Shown: positions 52,451 through 62,039, counted from the stretch's first letter. The stretch: DNA of 64,000 nucleotides from CAVHXA01 sp963639765 (GCA_963639765.1 CAVHXA010000007.1:1-64000), one strand, 5' to 3'. Notes: generated from the letters alone by a model not told the origin. Program-made: numbers and translations.

Positions 52451-52629
52451 TATGGCAATACCGCACAATTCGCCTGCGGTCTTCTCCGGGTCTTTTGCCC
52501 AAATTCTGCAGTTTGGAAAACTTGAAATACATACAGTAAATACATACAGTATTCCTGCGTTTTTCGAGCTTTGCCCTGAGACAATATCTCTCGCCGAATG
52601 CACTCACCTCATTGTGCGGTGCTGCTATA
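52451..52629. repeat. MITE-like repeat, 179-bp near-full copy
   Basis: Terminal inverted repeats TATGGCAATACCGCACAAT and ATTGTGCGGTGCTGCTATA (3 mismatches) enclose a non-coding core. Most of the core matches the copy at 63131-63288: CTGCAGTTTGGAAAACTTGA versus CTGCAGTTCAGAAAGATTGA, then ACAGTATTCCTGCGTTT in both. This copy carries a tandem duplication ATACATACAGTAA. It occupies most of the 407-base gap between ruvX and the SNF2 gene. Confidence 0.8.
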
Positions 52630-52723
52630 TCCTGTAATATTGTAATATAATGAGGCTGCTGTCGGAGCAAGTGTAGTGTGTGCAGCATTTAATTGTACGG
52701 TTCGGGCTTTATGCAATTCATAC

Positions 52724-52753
52724 TTGACAGAAAGCTATCAAATGAAATATGAT
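52724..52753 (+). promoter_or_regulatory. Promoter of the SNF2-SWIM gene
   Basis: TTGACA (52724-52729), 18 bases, TATGAT (52748-52753), 41 bases before the ATG. Confidence 0.65.
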
Positions 52754-52794
52754 GAATCAGTTAAGTAAAGATAAGCGTATAGTGGGGGTTTATA

Positions 52795-55700
52795 ATGGCA
52801 TTCACCGAAGATATGGTTTCGAAACTGATTACAGATCCGATCACTCTGGCCAGGGGTAAAGCATACTACTCTGCCGGTCGTGTCAAGGAACTGACGGTTT
52901 CCGTCCGCGGCAGCACAACAACGCTTGACGCGGTCATACGCGGCCCTCAAGACTACCACACGGCCTGTACGATTAATCGATCGGGCACATACATCTATGG
53001 AGTGAGCTGCAGCTGTTCTGACTTTTCCGAGGACAAATATTGTCTGCATGTTGCAGCAGCGCTGCTGGCTCTGGCACACTATAAACCTACTGCAAATGTC
53101 CCAGCCACCAGTGCTGCCGGTGAACGGCTGCTGCAGGCTTTTCGTTCGACAGCACATCCGCAGCTGAGTGAACCCGGAGATATACGGCTGGTTCCGACTC
53201 TTGGCTTTGCCTCTGACTATCTCACTCTTGAGCTGGCTGTAGGATCCAGACAGCTGCATCCTGTTCCTAATATTGCCAATCTTTGCCAGCAGGTACAGAA
53301 CGGTGAAACTGTTACCTATGGGAAACGGCTGAGTTTTCGTCACACTCTGACAGCCTTTGAACCCAAATCACGTCAGCTTCTGGAACTGGTTATGCGCACA
53401 GTGCAGATTCGCTCCTTTCTGATTCAACGCGAGTTCTGGTCCGCTGGTACCGTGCTTGACGAGCAGCAGCTTTCACTTCCTCCCGAAGCGCTGGACGATT
53501 TTTTTGATCTCTTTGTTGGACAGTCGTTAAAAACCACAGGCCCTTCTGTGTTTTTTTCTACCGATACTCCGCATCTTTGCTTTAATATCAGGGGCTCTAA
53601 TGGCGGCATCGAGCTCGTTACACCGGCTTTTCAAATCTTTCCGGGCAGAAAATGGCAATACCTGCATACGCAAGATTCTCTGTATCGTCTTGAGCCGGAT
53701 CTCGCCGTGCATCTCAGCGCGCTGCAGGAGCAGGGCGGACCAAACGGTGTGTTCTTTCAATCCGGAGATCTGCCCGCATTCTGTAATTTTATTCTGCCCG
53801 TTCTGCAGCAATGTGGGACTGTAGAAGACAACCAAAAGCTTTTATCTTCCTATACACCCGAGACCCCAGAGATCAAAATCATGCTTGATACGCCCGACAC
53901 CAACTGTCTGACTGCATCTGTTTCATTTGTCTATGATGCTCTTGAAACAGACGCTTTTGATAAAACACCTCCGCAGCCCTTCAGAAACCTTCGTCTGGAG
54001 ACTGAAGCCGTCAATCTTGTTTCCGGTTGGATGCCGCAGTTGGATGCCGAACAGCGAACATGGTGTCTTCAGGGAAGTGACGAGCAGATCTATGCCTTTC
54101 TTATAGACGGTCTGCAGCAGCTGGCCGATATCGGAACGCTTATGTGCACCGATCGGTTTGAGGGCATTCGCCGCACCCGTCCCAAGGTCAGTGTTGGCGT
54201 AAGCCTGATCTCCGGTCTGCTTGAAATCAAGGTGGAGTCTTCGGAATTCCCCATCGACGAACTGGAAGCTGTTCTTGCCTCATGTCGTATGCACCGCAGA
54301 TTTCACCGTCTGAAAAACGGTGTATTTCTTGAACTCGACAACGATGCGCTGAAGGGGCTGCGTGAGCTTGACGAAACCATCGGCCTGTCTTTATCTGATA
54401 TTCACAACGGTACAATTCGTCTGCCCGGGTATCGCGCAATTGAAATTGATCAGGCCTTTTCGGATGACCGTTCTGCTTCGTTTAATCGTGACGGCAGCTT
54501 CCGCGAGATGCTCCGTGACTTTCGTTCGGCCGAGCAAAACGAGTTTCCTCTTCCGCAGGAGATGGCCTCTGTTCTTCGTCCATACCAGCGTTCCGGTTTT
54601 CGCTGGCTGAAAACACTGGAACAATATGGTTTCGGAGGCATTTTGGCCGATGACATGGGCCTTGGAAAAACCATTCAGATGATTACTTTTTTGATGTCTG
54701 CCAAGCAACAGGGCATAACACACCCTGCCCTGATTGTCTGCCCTGCTTCTCTGGTCCTTAACTGGCAGGACGAATTCAGCCGTTTTGCGCCAGGACTCAG
54801 CGTTCTGGCTGTTAGCGGCACATCCATCTATCGCCGTTTTCAGTTGAACGAGGCCGACAGCTATGATGTGCTTATCACCAGCTATGATATGCTGAAACGG
54901 GATATTGACCAATACGAATTAATGACTTTTTCCTATTGCATTTTAGACGAAGCGCAGTATATTAAAAACCATAACACGAAAAGCTGCCAGGCCGCTCGGC
55001 GCGTGCATGCCGGATGTCGATTTGCCCTGACGGGTACCCCGGTAGAAAACCGTTTAAGTGAGCTGTGGAGCATATTTGATTTTCTGATGCCGGGATATCT
55101 GTCTGCCTATGCACGTTTTCGTGACCGCTTTGAGATCCCCATTGTCAAAAATCAGGATCAGACTGCACAAGAACGGCTGGGCCGCTTGATAGAGCCATTT
55201 GTGCTGCGCCGTCTGAAAAAAGATGTTCTGACCGAACTTCCGTCTAAGACCGAAACTGTACAGTATGCTATTTTGAGCGGTGAACAGCGCAAGCTGTATG
55301 AAGCCAATGTATACCAGACACGCAAGGAGCTTGAAGGCGCCACAGACCGTGACCGAATGCAGATTCTTGCCGCTTTGACACGGCTGCGCCAGATTTGCTG
55401 TGACCCCAGACTCTGTATTGATAATTTCTCAGGAGAAAGTGCCAAGCTTGAGTTATGTATGCAGCTGGTGTCCGATGCTGTAGCCAGCGGTCATCAGCTT
55501 TTGCTGTTCAGCCAGTTTACATCCATGCTGGGTCTGATTGAAGCCGAGCTGAAGGAACAGAATATCTCCTATTTCATCCTTGAGGGCTCCACCTCAAAAC
55601 CCAGACGGGCAGAACTGGTCAAGCGATTTAATGCTGGTGAGGCATCTGTTTTTCTGATTTCCCTTAAGGCCGGCGGAACCGGACTGAATCTTACTGCGGC

Positions 55701-55953
55701 AGATATCGTCATCCACTATGATCCATGGTGGAATCTCGCTGCTCAAAATCAGGCAACAGACCGAACGCACCGTATCGGTCAGCAGAACCCGGTGCAGGTA
55801 TACCAGCTCATCATCAAAGACAGTATTGAAGAGCGCATTCTGAATCTCCAGGCCGAAAAGGGCGCTTTGGCTGAGTCTATCATTGCCTTTGGCACCGGCA
55901 GCATCACAACCATGAGCAAAGAGGACCTGTTGAGTCTGCTGGCTGATACCTGA
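52795..55953 (+). CDS. SNF2-family helicase with N-terminal SWIM zinc finger
   Basis: A 1052-aa RapA/Snf2-type DNA translocase. A SWIM zinc finger at residues 72-85 has the pattern C-x-C-x8-C-x-H (CSCSDFSEDKYCLH). Residues 100-590 form a poorly conserved middle. The motor begins near GFRWLKTLEQYGFGGILAD with Walker A DDMGLGKT, motif II DEAQ, and motifs V-VI in SLKAGGTGLNLTAA and ATDRTHRIGQ. Such proteins are common in Firmicutes; their targets are not known. GGGGG stands 8 bases before the ATG. Own promoter. Confidence 0.92.
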   Translation: MAFTEDMVSKLITDPITLARGKAYYSAGRVKELTVSVRGSTTTLDAVIRGPQDYHTACTINRSGTYIYGVSCSCSDFSEDKYCLHVAAALLALAHYKPTANVPATSAAGERLLQAFRSTAHPQLSEPGDIRLVPTLGFASDYLTLELAVGSRQLHPVPNIANLCQQVQNGETVTYGKRLSFRHTLTAFEPKSRQLLELVMRTVQIRSFLIQREFWSAGTVLDEQQLSLPPEALDDFFDLFVGQSLKTTGPSVFFSTDTPHLCFNIRGSNGGIELVTPAFQIFPGRKWQYLHTQDSLYRLEPDLAVHLSALQEQGGPNGVFFQSGDLPAFCNFILPVLQQCGTVEDNQKLLSSYTPETPEIKIMLDTPDTNCLTASVSFVYDALETDAFDKTPPQPFRNLRLETEAVNLVSGWMPQLDAEQRTWCLQGSDEQIYAFLIDGLQQLADIGTLMCTDRFEGIRRTRPKVSVGVSLISGLLEIKVESSEFPIDELEAVLASCRMHRRFHRLKNGVFLELDNDALKGLRELDETIGLSLSDIHNGTIRLPGYRAIEIDQAFSDDRSASFNRDGSFREMLRDFRSAEQNEFPLPQEMASVLRPYQRSGFRWLKTLEQYGFGGILADDMGLGKTIQMITFLMSAKQQGITHPALIVCPASLVLNWQDEFSRFAPGLSVLAVSGTSIYRRFQLNEADSYDVLITSYDMLKRDIDQYELMTFSYCILDEAQYIKNHNTKSCQAARRVHAGCRFALTGTPVENRLSELWSIFDFLMPGYLSAYARFRDRFEIPIVKNQDQTAQERLGRLIEPFVLRRLKKDVLTELPSKTETVQYAILSGEQRKLYEANVYQTRKELEGATDRDRMQILAALTRLRQICCDPRLCIDNFSGESAKLELCMQLVSDAVASGHQLLLFSQFTSMLGLIEAELKEQNISYFILEGSTSKPRRAELVKRFNAGEASVFLISLKAGGTGLNLTAADIVIHYDPWWNLAAQNQATDRTHRIGQQNPVQVYQLIIKDSIEERILNLQAEKGALAESIIAFGTGSITTMSKEDLLSLLADT

Positions 55954-55997
55954 TGCCAGTACATTGCCCCAAGCCAACACGAAATGAGGAATATCAC

Positions 55998-57317
55998 ATG
56001 AAACGAATTGTCTGTATGCTGCTGTGCCTGTTCACTCTGCTGAGTATAAGCACTGTTCCTGCAGCAGCATCCCCGGCTGACGATGAGGTCTTTTCGGTTG
56101 ATGCCAGAGCTGCGCTGCTGATTGATCTGAACTCAGACAACGTTCTTTACGAACTGAATGCCGATGAGGAGCTTTATCCGGCAAGTCTGACCAAAATTAT
56201 GACAGCAATTCTGGCAATTGAAAACGGTAATCTCGACGATGTGATCACTGCCTCGCAAACCGCTCTGACCGGTCTTGATCCGGACGGAACCACAGTATGG
56301 CTCAGTGCTGGTGAGCAGATGCCTCTTCGTGATCTGCTGTATTGTATGCTGCTGGCCAGCGCCAACGATGCATGCAATGTTGTAGCTGAGTATATTTCGG
56401 GTTCGATTGAGGATTTTGTTGCATTGATGAATAAAAAAGCCAAGGAGCTCGGCTGCATCGGCACGCATTTCAGCAATACCAATGGTTTGCCGGATGATAC
56501 CCACACTACAACCGCCAGAGACCTGGCTATCATCACCAAATATGCCATACAGAATCCCACTTTTTGGGAAATCTGCACCACCGTGCAATATACTGTTCCA
56601 GCCACAAATGTTTTTGATCCCCGCGTTCTGGTAACCACCAACTCCATGATGAGTACGCACAAATATTATTACTTCTATGATTCGCGTGTACAGGGCGTAA
56701 AAACCGGATACACCGCTGCCGCCGGACGTTGCCTGATTGTTACCGCCCAGGAAGATGATATGCGCCTTTTGAGTGTTGTTTTGGGAGCTCCGGATACCAT
56801 GCTGTATAACAACGTGAGCTGGTATGGTCACTATGCTGACACAGCAATGATGCTTGAATATGGCTTTGGTGTGCTGGACGGCACAATCGTTCCTGCAAAA
56901 ACCGATGTAGCAACCGAAGAAGCTGCACCCGTTCCGGCTGATGATCCCATGAATGTCCCACCAACGATTGATGAACAGCAGCCATCAGAAGACGAAACAA
57001 GCGCAATAAGCACCGATTCACAGTCTTCAGATGCCGGCCAAACGCATTCCACAGACCAGTCTTCAACCGGACTTATCAGTCTGTCGACCGATGCGGATAC
57101 AGTCAAATCGTCAGAAAAAAAGAGCTTTCCATGGCTGCTTCTGATTCTGATCATTCTGGCTGTTTTGCTTGAGGCATGTATCGTTTATATTCTCTGCTAT
57201 CGTTTTGAGTATAGGCGTCGCCGCCAACGGCAGGCTGCCGCACGCCTTGAAGCGGCACGGACTGCTTCTCGCTCAGAACGCGATATGTCCATAGAAGACG
57301 AAAAGGACAGCAATTGA
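55998..57317 (+). CDS. D-alanyl-D-alanine carboxypeptidase (DacF/PBP5 type)
   Basis: Penicillin-binding carboxypeptidase of 439 aa that trims peptidoglycan stem peptides. Signal peptide (about 1-24, cleavage after AAA-S), then S63-x-x-K66 in PASLTKIMTA, SAN in ASANDACNVVAEY and KTG in QGVKTGYTAAAGRC. A Ser/Thr/Glu-rich spacer leads to a C-terminal membrane helix (WLLLILIILAVLLEACIVYIL) and a basic tail, which replaces the usual amphipathic anchor. GAGG precedes the ATG by 9 bases. Confidence 0.94.
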   Translation: MKRIVCMLLCLFTLLSISTVPAAASPADDEVFSVDARAALLIDLNSDNVLYELNADEELYPASLTKIMTAILAIENGNLDDVITASQTALTGLDPDGTTVWLSAGEQMPLRDLLYCMLLASANDACNVVAEYISGSIEDFVALMNKKAKELGCIGTHFSNTNGLPDDTHTTTARDLAIITKYAIQNPTFWEICTTVQYTVPATNVFDPRVLVTTNSMMSTHKYYYFYDSRVQGVKTGYTAAAGRCLIVTAQEDDMRLLSVVLGAPDTMLYNNVSWYGHYADTAMMLEYGFGVLDGTIVPAKTDVATEEAAPVPADDPMNVPPTIDEQQPSEDETSAISTDSQSSDAGQTHSTDQSSTGLISLSTDADTVKSSEKKSFPWLLLILIILAVLLEACIVYILCYRFEYRRRRQRQAAARLEAARTASRSERDMSIEDEKDSN

Positions 57318-57425
57318 GAAGCTGACCCGCTGACAAATAATCAGGCTATCCTATCTGCTGATTCATAGCGTCAGCGTGCCGCATTTGGGTGATTTTTGCA
57401 TTATGCGGCACTGACTGAGAAAAAT

Positions 57426-57478
57426 AAAGACTCGCGGCAAACCGGATACCGAAAAATCCGGCAGCTGCGAGTCTTTTG
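57426..57478. terminator. Bidirectional terminator between convergent genes
   Basis: A 10-bp stem AAAGACTCGC/GCGAGTCTTT (57426-57435 with 57467-57476) is topped by an inner CCGGAT/ATCCGG stem. T runs flank it on both strands. It serves the carboxypeptidase and, at a distance of about 110 bases, the minus-strand flavoprotein gene. Confidence 0.8.
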
Positions 57479-57588
57479 GTTTATTCGGAATTTCGTCAGC
57501 AGATTCATCTGTCTCTTCCTGCTCTTCTGCCGGAATCAGCAGACACACGTCTGGAGAATCTCAGGCGAGATGAGCCGAAATGCTGCTG

Positions 57589-59532
57589 TTACAGACTCAT
57601 ACCTGCATTATAACCGGCACGGACAGCCTGGAGCACCTTCGCAGGCTTTGTGCAGTCACCGCCGATAATCAGTTCCTTATCTGTGTCGCGGAAGCTGTCG
57701 GCCATAGCGCTGTTGGAACGCATGCCAACGGCTACGATAATGGTGTCTGCCGGAAGCGTGACAGCATTGTCATCCGGATCGAGAACGATAACTCCTTCGG
57801 CAGCAATTTTCTGGCACTTGTGCCCAGTGCGCAAAACAGGTGGTACTGTGCACTTGCCCATCGCGACCTTCATTGCGCGGCGATGTGCAGGAGATGTATC
57901 CGCCGCAATTTCGGACTGCATCTCAACAATCGTAACCTCATGTCCGTTTTGTGCCAGGTGAAGTCCTGTTTCACATCCTACCAGGCCTCCACCAATCAGA
58001 ACGACTCTGTGACCGATGCAAACATCTTCGTTGAATACGTCAGTTCCCATGACAACTCTTGGATCATCCATTCCCTCGAATGGAGGGCGAATAGAACTGG
58101 CGCCAACTGCAACATAGATTGCGTCATAATCCATGGTCTCCAGCTCTTCCGGACTGGCCTGCGTGTTAAGCAGGACCTGCACGCCCAGCTTTTTGATCAT
58201 TGTCATCTGCCATTCGGCAAAACGATACAGATCGCGTTTAAACGGAACATATTGGGCAAACTGCAGCTTACCGCCCAGGGCTTTATCTGCTTCATAAAGG
58301 GTAACCTTATGTCCGCGCTGAGCAGCGGTAATCGCACATTGCATACCACTGGGACCGCCTCCGACTACGGCTACCTTTTTGGAGATCAGGGCAGGAGCCG
58401 TGACTTCGTTTTCAAGATCATACCCGATGGTCGGATTTACGGCACACCGAATATTTCTGGTTTTGAACATCTGCTCCTGACAACCGTAGCAGCGAAGGCA
58501 ATGCCGGATTTCCTCGTCGTCGCCCCTGCGTGCCTTATTCGGAAGATCCGGATCGGCAATCAGTCCTCGGGCTACGCCGACAAGATCGGCCCGGCCGGCT
58601 GCAACAATTTCTTCCATCTGGTCTGCATCCGAAATTCCGCCGACGCAGATAACAGGCTTGGAAACAGCTTTTTTTACAGCCTCTGCATATTTTACATTAC
58701 AGCCATGCTCCAGGAACATGGACGGATGCATAACAATTGATGTGAAGAGGTCTTCGTTTACGCCAACAGAAACATGGAACATGTCAAGATAGGGCTCCAG
58801 CAACTTGCAGATTTCTACGCCCTCGTCGATATGGTAGCCCTTTTCGGTTAACTCATCACCGCTGACACGGGCCTCGAGCACACACTTTGGCGCTGCTGCA
58901 CGAATTGCCTGCAGTACTTCGATGACGTAGCGGCAGCGGTTTTCTAAACTTCCGCCGTATTCATCCGTACGGAAATTGCTCAACGGAGAGAGAAACTGAT
59001 TCAAAAGCCACCCATGACCGGCATGTACACAGATAATATCAAAGCCGGCCGCCGCGCAGTTTTTCGCACTGTCTGCAAAAGCCTTTTTGATCTCCTCCAT
59101 CATAGCCTTATCCATACCGCGGCAGATCTGTTTTCCGTCTTTGTCAAACAGATCTGATGGACCGATTGGCATGTCAACACCAAGGAAAATCGGTGCACAT
59201 TGCTTTCCGCCATGGCCTAGCTCAATACCTGCATAGGCATTGTATTGATGAATTGCATCCGCACAATCCATCAGCGAAGGAAGCGCAACCGCAGTATTCA
59301 GGACAACCTGCTGCGGATGAGACAGTCCGGTAGCTGCATGGACAACGGATTCACCTACCATGACTACAGCTGCACCGCCTTTTGCTTTGCGGCGATAGTA
59401 TGCTATATTTTCTGCTGAAAGAGTTCCGTTGGGCCCTACTTCTGCAAGAGATGTCGGCGCCGAAATGATACGGTTTTTCAGTGTCAGCTGCCCTACGCGG
59501 AACGAGCTGAACAGGGTGGGGTATTTTTTCAT
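57589..59532 (-). CDS. Old-yellow-enzyme-type Fe-S flavoprotein 2 (2,4-dienoyl-CoA reductase/BaiCD-BaiH-like)
   Basis: A 647-aa NAD(P)H:enoate reductase homologue. FMN barrel from LFSSFRVGQLTLKNRIISAP; active-site loop reads HAGHGWLLNQFLSPLSNFRT, with Trp in place of the common Tyr; 4Fe-4S ligands are CLRCYGC and IRCAVNP (C-x2-C-x2-C-x11-C); FAD/NAD site VAVVGGGPSGMQCAI and VLIGGGLVGCETGLH. Homologues reduce dienoyl-CoA, cinnamates or bile-acid enones; the substrate here is unknown. ATG at 59532 has AAGGAG 7 bases upstream. It has its own strong promoter with a dyad over the -10 region. Confidence 0.92.
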   Translation of the reverse strand: MKKYPTLFSSFRVGQLTLKNRIISAPTSLAEVGPNGTLSAENIAYYRRKAKGGAAVVMVGESVVHAATGLSHPQQVVLNTAVALPSLMDCADAIHQYNAYAGIELGHGGKQCAPIFLGVDMPIGPSDLFDKDGKQICRGMDKAMMEEIKKAFADSAKNCAAAGFDIICVHAGHGWLLNQFLSPLSNFRTDEYGGSLENRCRYVIEVLQAIRAAAPKCVLEARVSGDELTEKGYHIDEGVEICKLLEPYLDMFHVSVGVNEDLFTSIVMHPSMFLEHGCNVKYAEAVKKAVSKPVICVGGISDADQMEEIVAAGRADLVGVARGLIADPDLPNKARRGDDEEIRHCLRCYGCQEQMFKTRNIRCAVNPTIGYDLENEVTAPALISKKVAVVGGGPSGMQCAITAAQRGHKVTLYEADKALGGKLQFAQYVPFKRDLYRFAEWQMTMIKKLGVQVLLNTQASPEELETMDYDAIYVAVGASSIRPPFEGMDDPRVVMGTDVFNEDVCIGHRVVLIGGGLVGCETGLHLAQNGHEVTIVEMQSEIAADTSPAHRRAMKVAMGKCTVPPVLRTGHKCQKIAAEGVIVLDPDDNAVTLPADTIIVAVGMRSNSAMADSFRDTDKELIIGGDCTKPAKVLQAVRAGYNAGMSL

Positions 59533-59577
59533 GGTCTTACTCCTTATCCAGACATTTTTCACACAAATCAACTTTAA

Positions 59578-59608
59578 TTAGTATACAAACTAAGCTCTGT
59601 TCCGTCAA
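59578..59608 (-). promoter_or_regulatory. Strong promoter and candidate operator of flavoprotein 2
   Basis: On the minus strand TTGACG (59603-59608), 17 bases, TATACT (59580-59585). The dyad TTAGT-6-ACTAA (59578-59593) covers the -10 box. The layout is almost the same as at 28131-28173. Confidence 0.75.
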
Positions 59609-59618
59609 GTACCTTGTG

Positions 59619-59646
59619 AAAAAAACATTCTCATACTGTAAGAATG
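59619..59646 (-). terminator. Terminator of the cyclase-dehydrogenase-DUF3870 operon
   Basis: Stem CATTCT/AGAATG (59626-59631 with 59641-59646) followed on the minus strand by seven T. A second 9-bp hairpin GCTCCGTCG/CGACGGAGC (59646-59674) lies directly before it. Confidence 0.8.
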
Positions 59647-59697
59647 CTCCGTCGATTGGCAAAACCGACGGAGCGTAAGAGGAAGAGAGGGTATAAT

Positions 59698-60027
59698 TCA
59701 GTTTGTTGCGGCCTTTAGGTCTGCATACTGCTGTCCGATTTCGCGAACGGCATTGAGCAATGCCTTTTTCAGGTGGCCGTAGTAATGCAGGTTCAGGTTT
59801 TCCAGCAGTGCGTCACAACCCTGGGTCAAATTGTATCCTTTTAACATCTGAAGGACAAAACGTTTTCCCAGTTCTGTGGCCATGCTGCAATCGACATCAA
59901 GTATGATACCGGTTTCGTAGTCAACATCCGCAACCACAACCAGCTGCTCATAAAGCTTTTGCGCAGCCGTATTTGTCGGAAGTTTGGAATAACCTGCCAG
60001 AAGAATGTGTCCGGATATTCTGCTCAT
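59698..60027 (-). CDS. DUF3870 family protein
   Basis: A 109-aa protein of the DUF3870 family: HILLAGYSKLPTNTAAQKLY at the N-terminus and DVDCSMATELGKRFVLQML in the middle. Function unknown; members in Clostridia occur beside acyl-CoA and amino-acid catabolic genes. It overlaps the dehydrogenase end by 4 bases (ATGA) and is the last gene of its operon. Confidence 0.8.
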   Translation of the reverse strand: MSRISGHILLAGYSKLPTNTAAQKLYEQLVVVADVDYETGIILDVDCSMATELGKRFVLQMLKGYNLTQGCDALLENLNLHYYGHLKKALLNAVREIGQQYADLKAATN

Positions 60028-60989
60028 ACGGGATCATCCATAAACGTTTTCGCAACCCTGAAAATTTCAAAGAGCTGCTTATCGCGTTTGGTTTTCAGTT
60101 CTTCGATGTCTTTGCCTGTATAATCGTAAAAGCCCTTTCCGGTTTTGATTCCGAGATTCCCTTCGTCTATGAGCTTTTGCAGTGTTTTCGGCATATCGTC
60201 GCCGTTTTCAGGCATGGAATAGCTGTGATTTTTGTAATTGTTGGCTGTCATGTCCAATCCGCCGAAATCTGCACGCTTCAACAGGCCAAGCACGACAGCT
60301 CTTGGTATGAAACTTGCCTTGGCAGCCAGGTCAATTGCTTCGGCATCGCAGTAATCGTTGTCCAGCAGATAGAAGATTTCTCTGTTCAGACACTGCTGCA
60401 AACGGTTTACTATGTATCCGCGGATAAATTTTTTCATGAATACCGGCGTTTTCCCACACTTGCGCAGAAGCTCCATAACAATCCTGCCATACGTATCCGG
60501 CGCCTGTTCACTCTTTACGACCTCAACAAGCGGGATCAGCTGCGGAGGTGCATACCAGTGCGCAATGCACAATTGCGGCAGCAAGGATTCGGGAGCAATC
60601 TCAAAAATGTTCAATGCAGACGTATTGGACGCAATAATCACATCCCGGGAAACACATGCGGACAGCTGCGAATAAAGCGCGCTTTTTGCATCCTTGTTTT
60701 CTACAATTGTTTCCTGAATAAACTGTGTTCCGGCAATTGTCTCTTCGACGGTAGAAGCAAAGGTGATGCGGTTATATACTGCGTCCTGCTGGTCTGCAGG
60801 AATAATCTGTTCGTCGACAAAGGTTGCAATGCTGGTTTTGAGAGATGCCTTGGCTTTTTCGCGTGTTTCTTCACGGCGAGTCCACATCCTGACCGGATAG
60901 CCACTCATAGCGTAGGTAAGCGCGATACCCGGGCCCATTGTGCCGGCACCTAAAACAGCAATATTTCTGATATCAGAGAGTGTATCCAT
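60024..60989 (-). CDS. 3-hydroxyacyl-CoA dehydrogenase family protein
   Basis: A 321-aa NAD-dependent dehydrogenase of the Hbd/lambda-crystallin family. The Rossmann motif is IAVLGAGTMGPGIALTYA, the catalytic region SNTSALNIFEI and HWYAPPQLIPLVEVV, and the C-terminal dimerisation domain begins GFIVN-like (RGYIVNRLQQCLNREI). It oxidises 3-hydroxyacyl-CoA or a related hydroxy acid; the exact substrate is not given by the sequence. It lies 27 bases after the cyclase gene and is coupled with DUF3870. Confidence 0.88.
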   Translation of the reverse strand: MDTLSDIRNIAVLGAGTMGPGIALTYAMSGYPVRMWTRREETREKAKASLKTSIATFVDEQIIPADQQDAVYNRITFASTVEETIAGTQFIQETIVENKDAKSALYSQLSACVSRDVIIASNTSALNIFEIAPESLLPQLCIAHWYAPPQLIPLVEVVKSEQAPDTYGRIVMELLRKCGKTPVFMKKFIRGYIVNRLQQCLNREIFYLLDNDYCDAEAIDLAAKASFIPRAVVLGLLKRADFGGLDMTANNYKNHSYSMPENGDDMPKTLQKLIDEGNLGIKTGKGFYDYTGKDIEELKTKRDKQLFEIFRVAKTFMDDPV

Positions 60990-61016
60990 ATATCAATACA
61001 TCTTCTTTCTGATAGT

Positions 61017-61919
61017 TTAGTAGGCGCCCTCTTCCCAGGCAACCAGACGAACAAAACCACCGTCTGCCATCTCGCAACGGAACGGGAATGCAGCAATGGT
61101 CATACGACGCCCCTTAACAAGGTCGATATCGCCGCCGGCGTTTTCGATGGTTACAACACCATGCTGCATGTAAAGACGATGGCAAGGCTCGTAGTCCTGA
61201 TACTCTTCGTCGAGATCGCGCCCGGTTGCAAGCTTATAGTTTGTGTATAGCCAGGGCATCTGTTCTTTGGCCGGATAATGCCACAGCGGGCTGTCGGTTG
61301 CTCCCCATGTGCCGGTGATACCCTTGATTTTCTTTTCGAACATCAGGTATTTTGCAACTTCGGGGCCCATGCCGGGGTAGTAGTTGAAGTATTTATCGTT
61401 GTTTACACGCCAATAGCGGTGGAAGCCGGTATCGATTACAACCCAGTCGTTCGGACGAATCTCGAGATTGTCCTGCGCGCAGGCGCGTTCTACGTCTTCG
61501 GGCGTGATGATGTGCCATATCTCGCCCATTCTTTTGGGATCTCCTTCGGCAGCGTTCCACTTTTCCTCGAATTCATCATACATCCATGTCATATCCAAAA
61601 TGACACCGGTTCCGATGCAGAACTCCAGAGGGATTTCATTGAGCGTGTAGCCATAGCGTTCGCGGTCAACCTCTTCGAGGTGCAGAACATGCTGAGGAGC
61701 ATCCATGTGCGTTCCCGCATGCAGTGTGCCGGTGTAGGTCATGGTACGTTTGTGGAAACGTTCGAGATACTGACCGCGCGGGAATGCCAGGTCTGTCCGT
61801 GCTCCGGGAAACGGCCACAGAGGAGTATCAACCCCCCATGGGGCACTCAGGTCGTAGATCTTTGGGAAATTGTTGCGGTCAAGGTAAAACTCTTCTTTTC
61901 GCAAGGGCATATACGCCAT
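61017..61919 (-). CDS. Cyclase-family metal hydrolase (kynurenine formamidase-like)
   Basis: A 300-aa protein of the cyclase family PF04199. The zinc-binding motif is HAGTHMDAPQHV, and VVIDTGFHRYW with FLVRLVAW-like C-terminal strands complete the fold. Members hydrolyse N-formylkynurenine, isatin or cyclic amides, or perform polyketide cyclisation. First gene of the operon, expressed from the MerR-type promoter at 61990-62020; AAGGAGG precedes ATG by 7 bases. Confidence 0.88.
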   Translation of the reverse strand: MAYMPLRKEEFYLDRNNFPKIYDLSAPWGVDTPLWPFPGARTDLAFPRGQYLERFHKRTMTYTGTLHAGTHMDAPQHVLHLEEVDRERYGYTLNEIPLEFCIGTGVILDMTWMYDEFEEKWNAAEGDPKRMGEIWHIITPEDVERACAQDNLEIRPNDWVVIDTGFHRYWRVNNDKYFNYYPGMGPEVAKYLMFEKKIKGITGTWGATDSPLWHYPAKEQMPWLYTNYKLATGRDLDEEYQDYEPCHRLYMQHGVVTIENAGGDIDLVKGRRMTIAAFPFRCEMADGGFVRLVAWEEGAY

Positions 61920-61989
61920 AGCAAGGTCCTCCTTCTAACGATGGTCAAAGCCGGGCAATATTGCATAAACCCGGTATCTACATAGCGCC

Positions 61990-62020
61990 AGTCTACACCT
62001 TGGAACTGTACCAGAGTCAA
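61990..62020 (-). promoter_or_regulatory. MerR-type promoter with 19-bp spacer and dyad
   Basis: On the minus strand TTGACT (62015-62020) and TAGACT (61990-61995) are 19 bases apart, the overlong spacing on which MerR activators act. Inside lies the near-perfect 13-bp palindrome TGGAACTGTACCA (62001-62013). The MerR gene is divergent, starting 108 bases away. Confidence 0.8.
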
Positions 62021-62039
62021 GTGATTTTCTGAAAAAATC

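Noticed and set aside
57580..58740. A 386-codon open frame on the plus strand
   Set aside because: It is antisense to flavoprotein 2, whose domains are fully recognisable; the frame has no ribosome binding site or family features.
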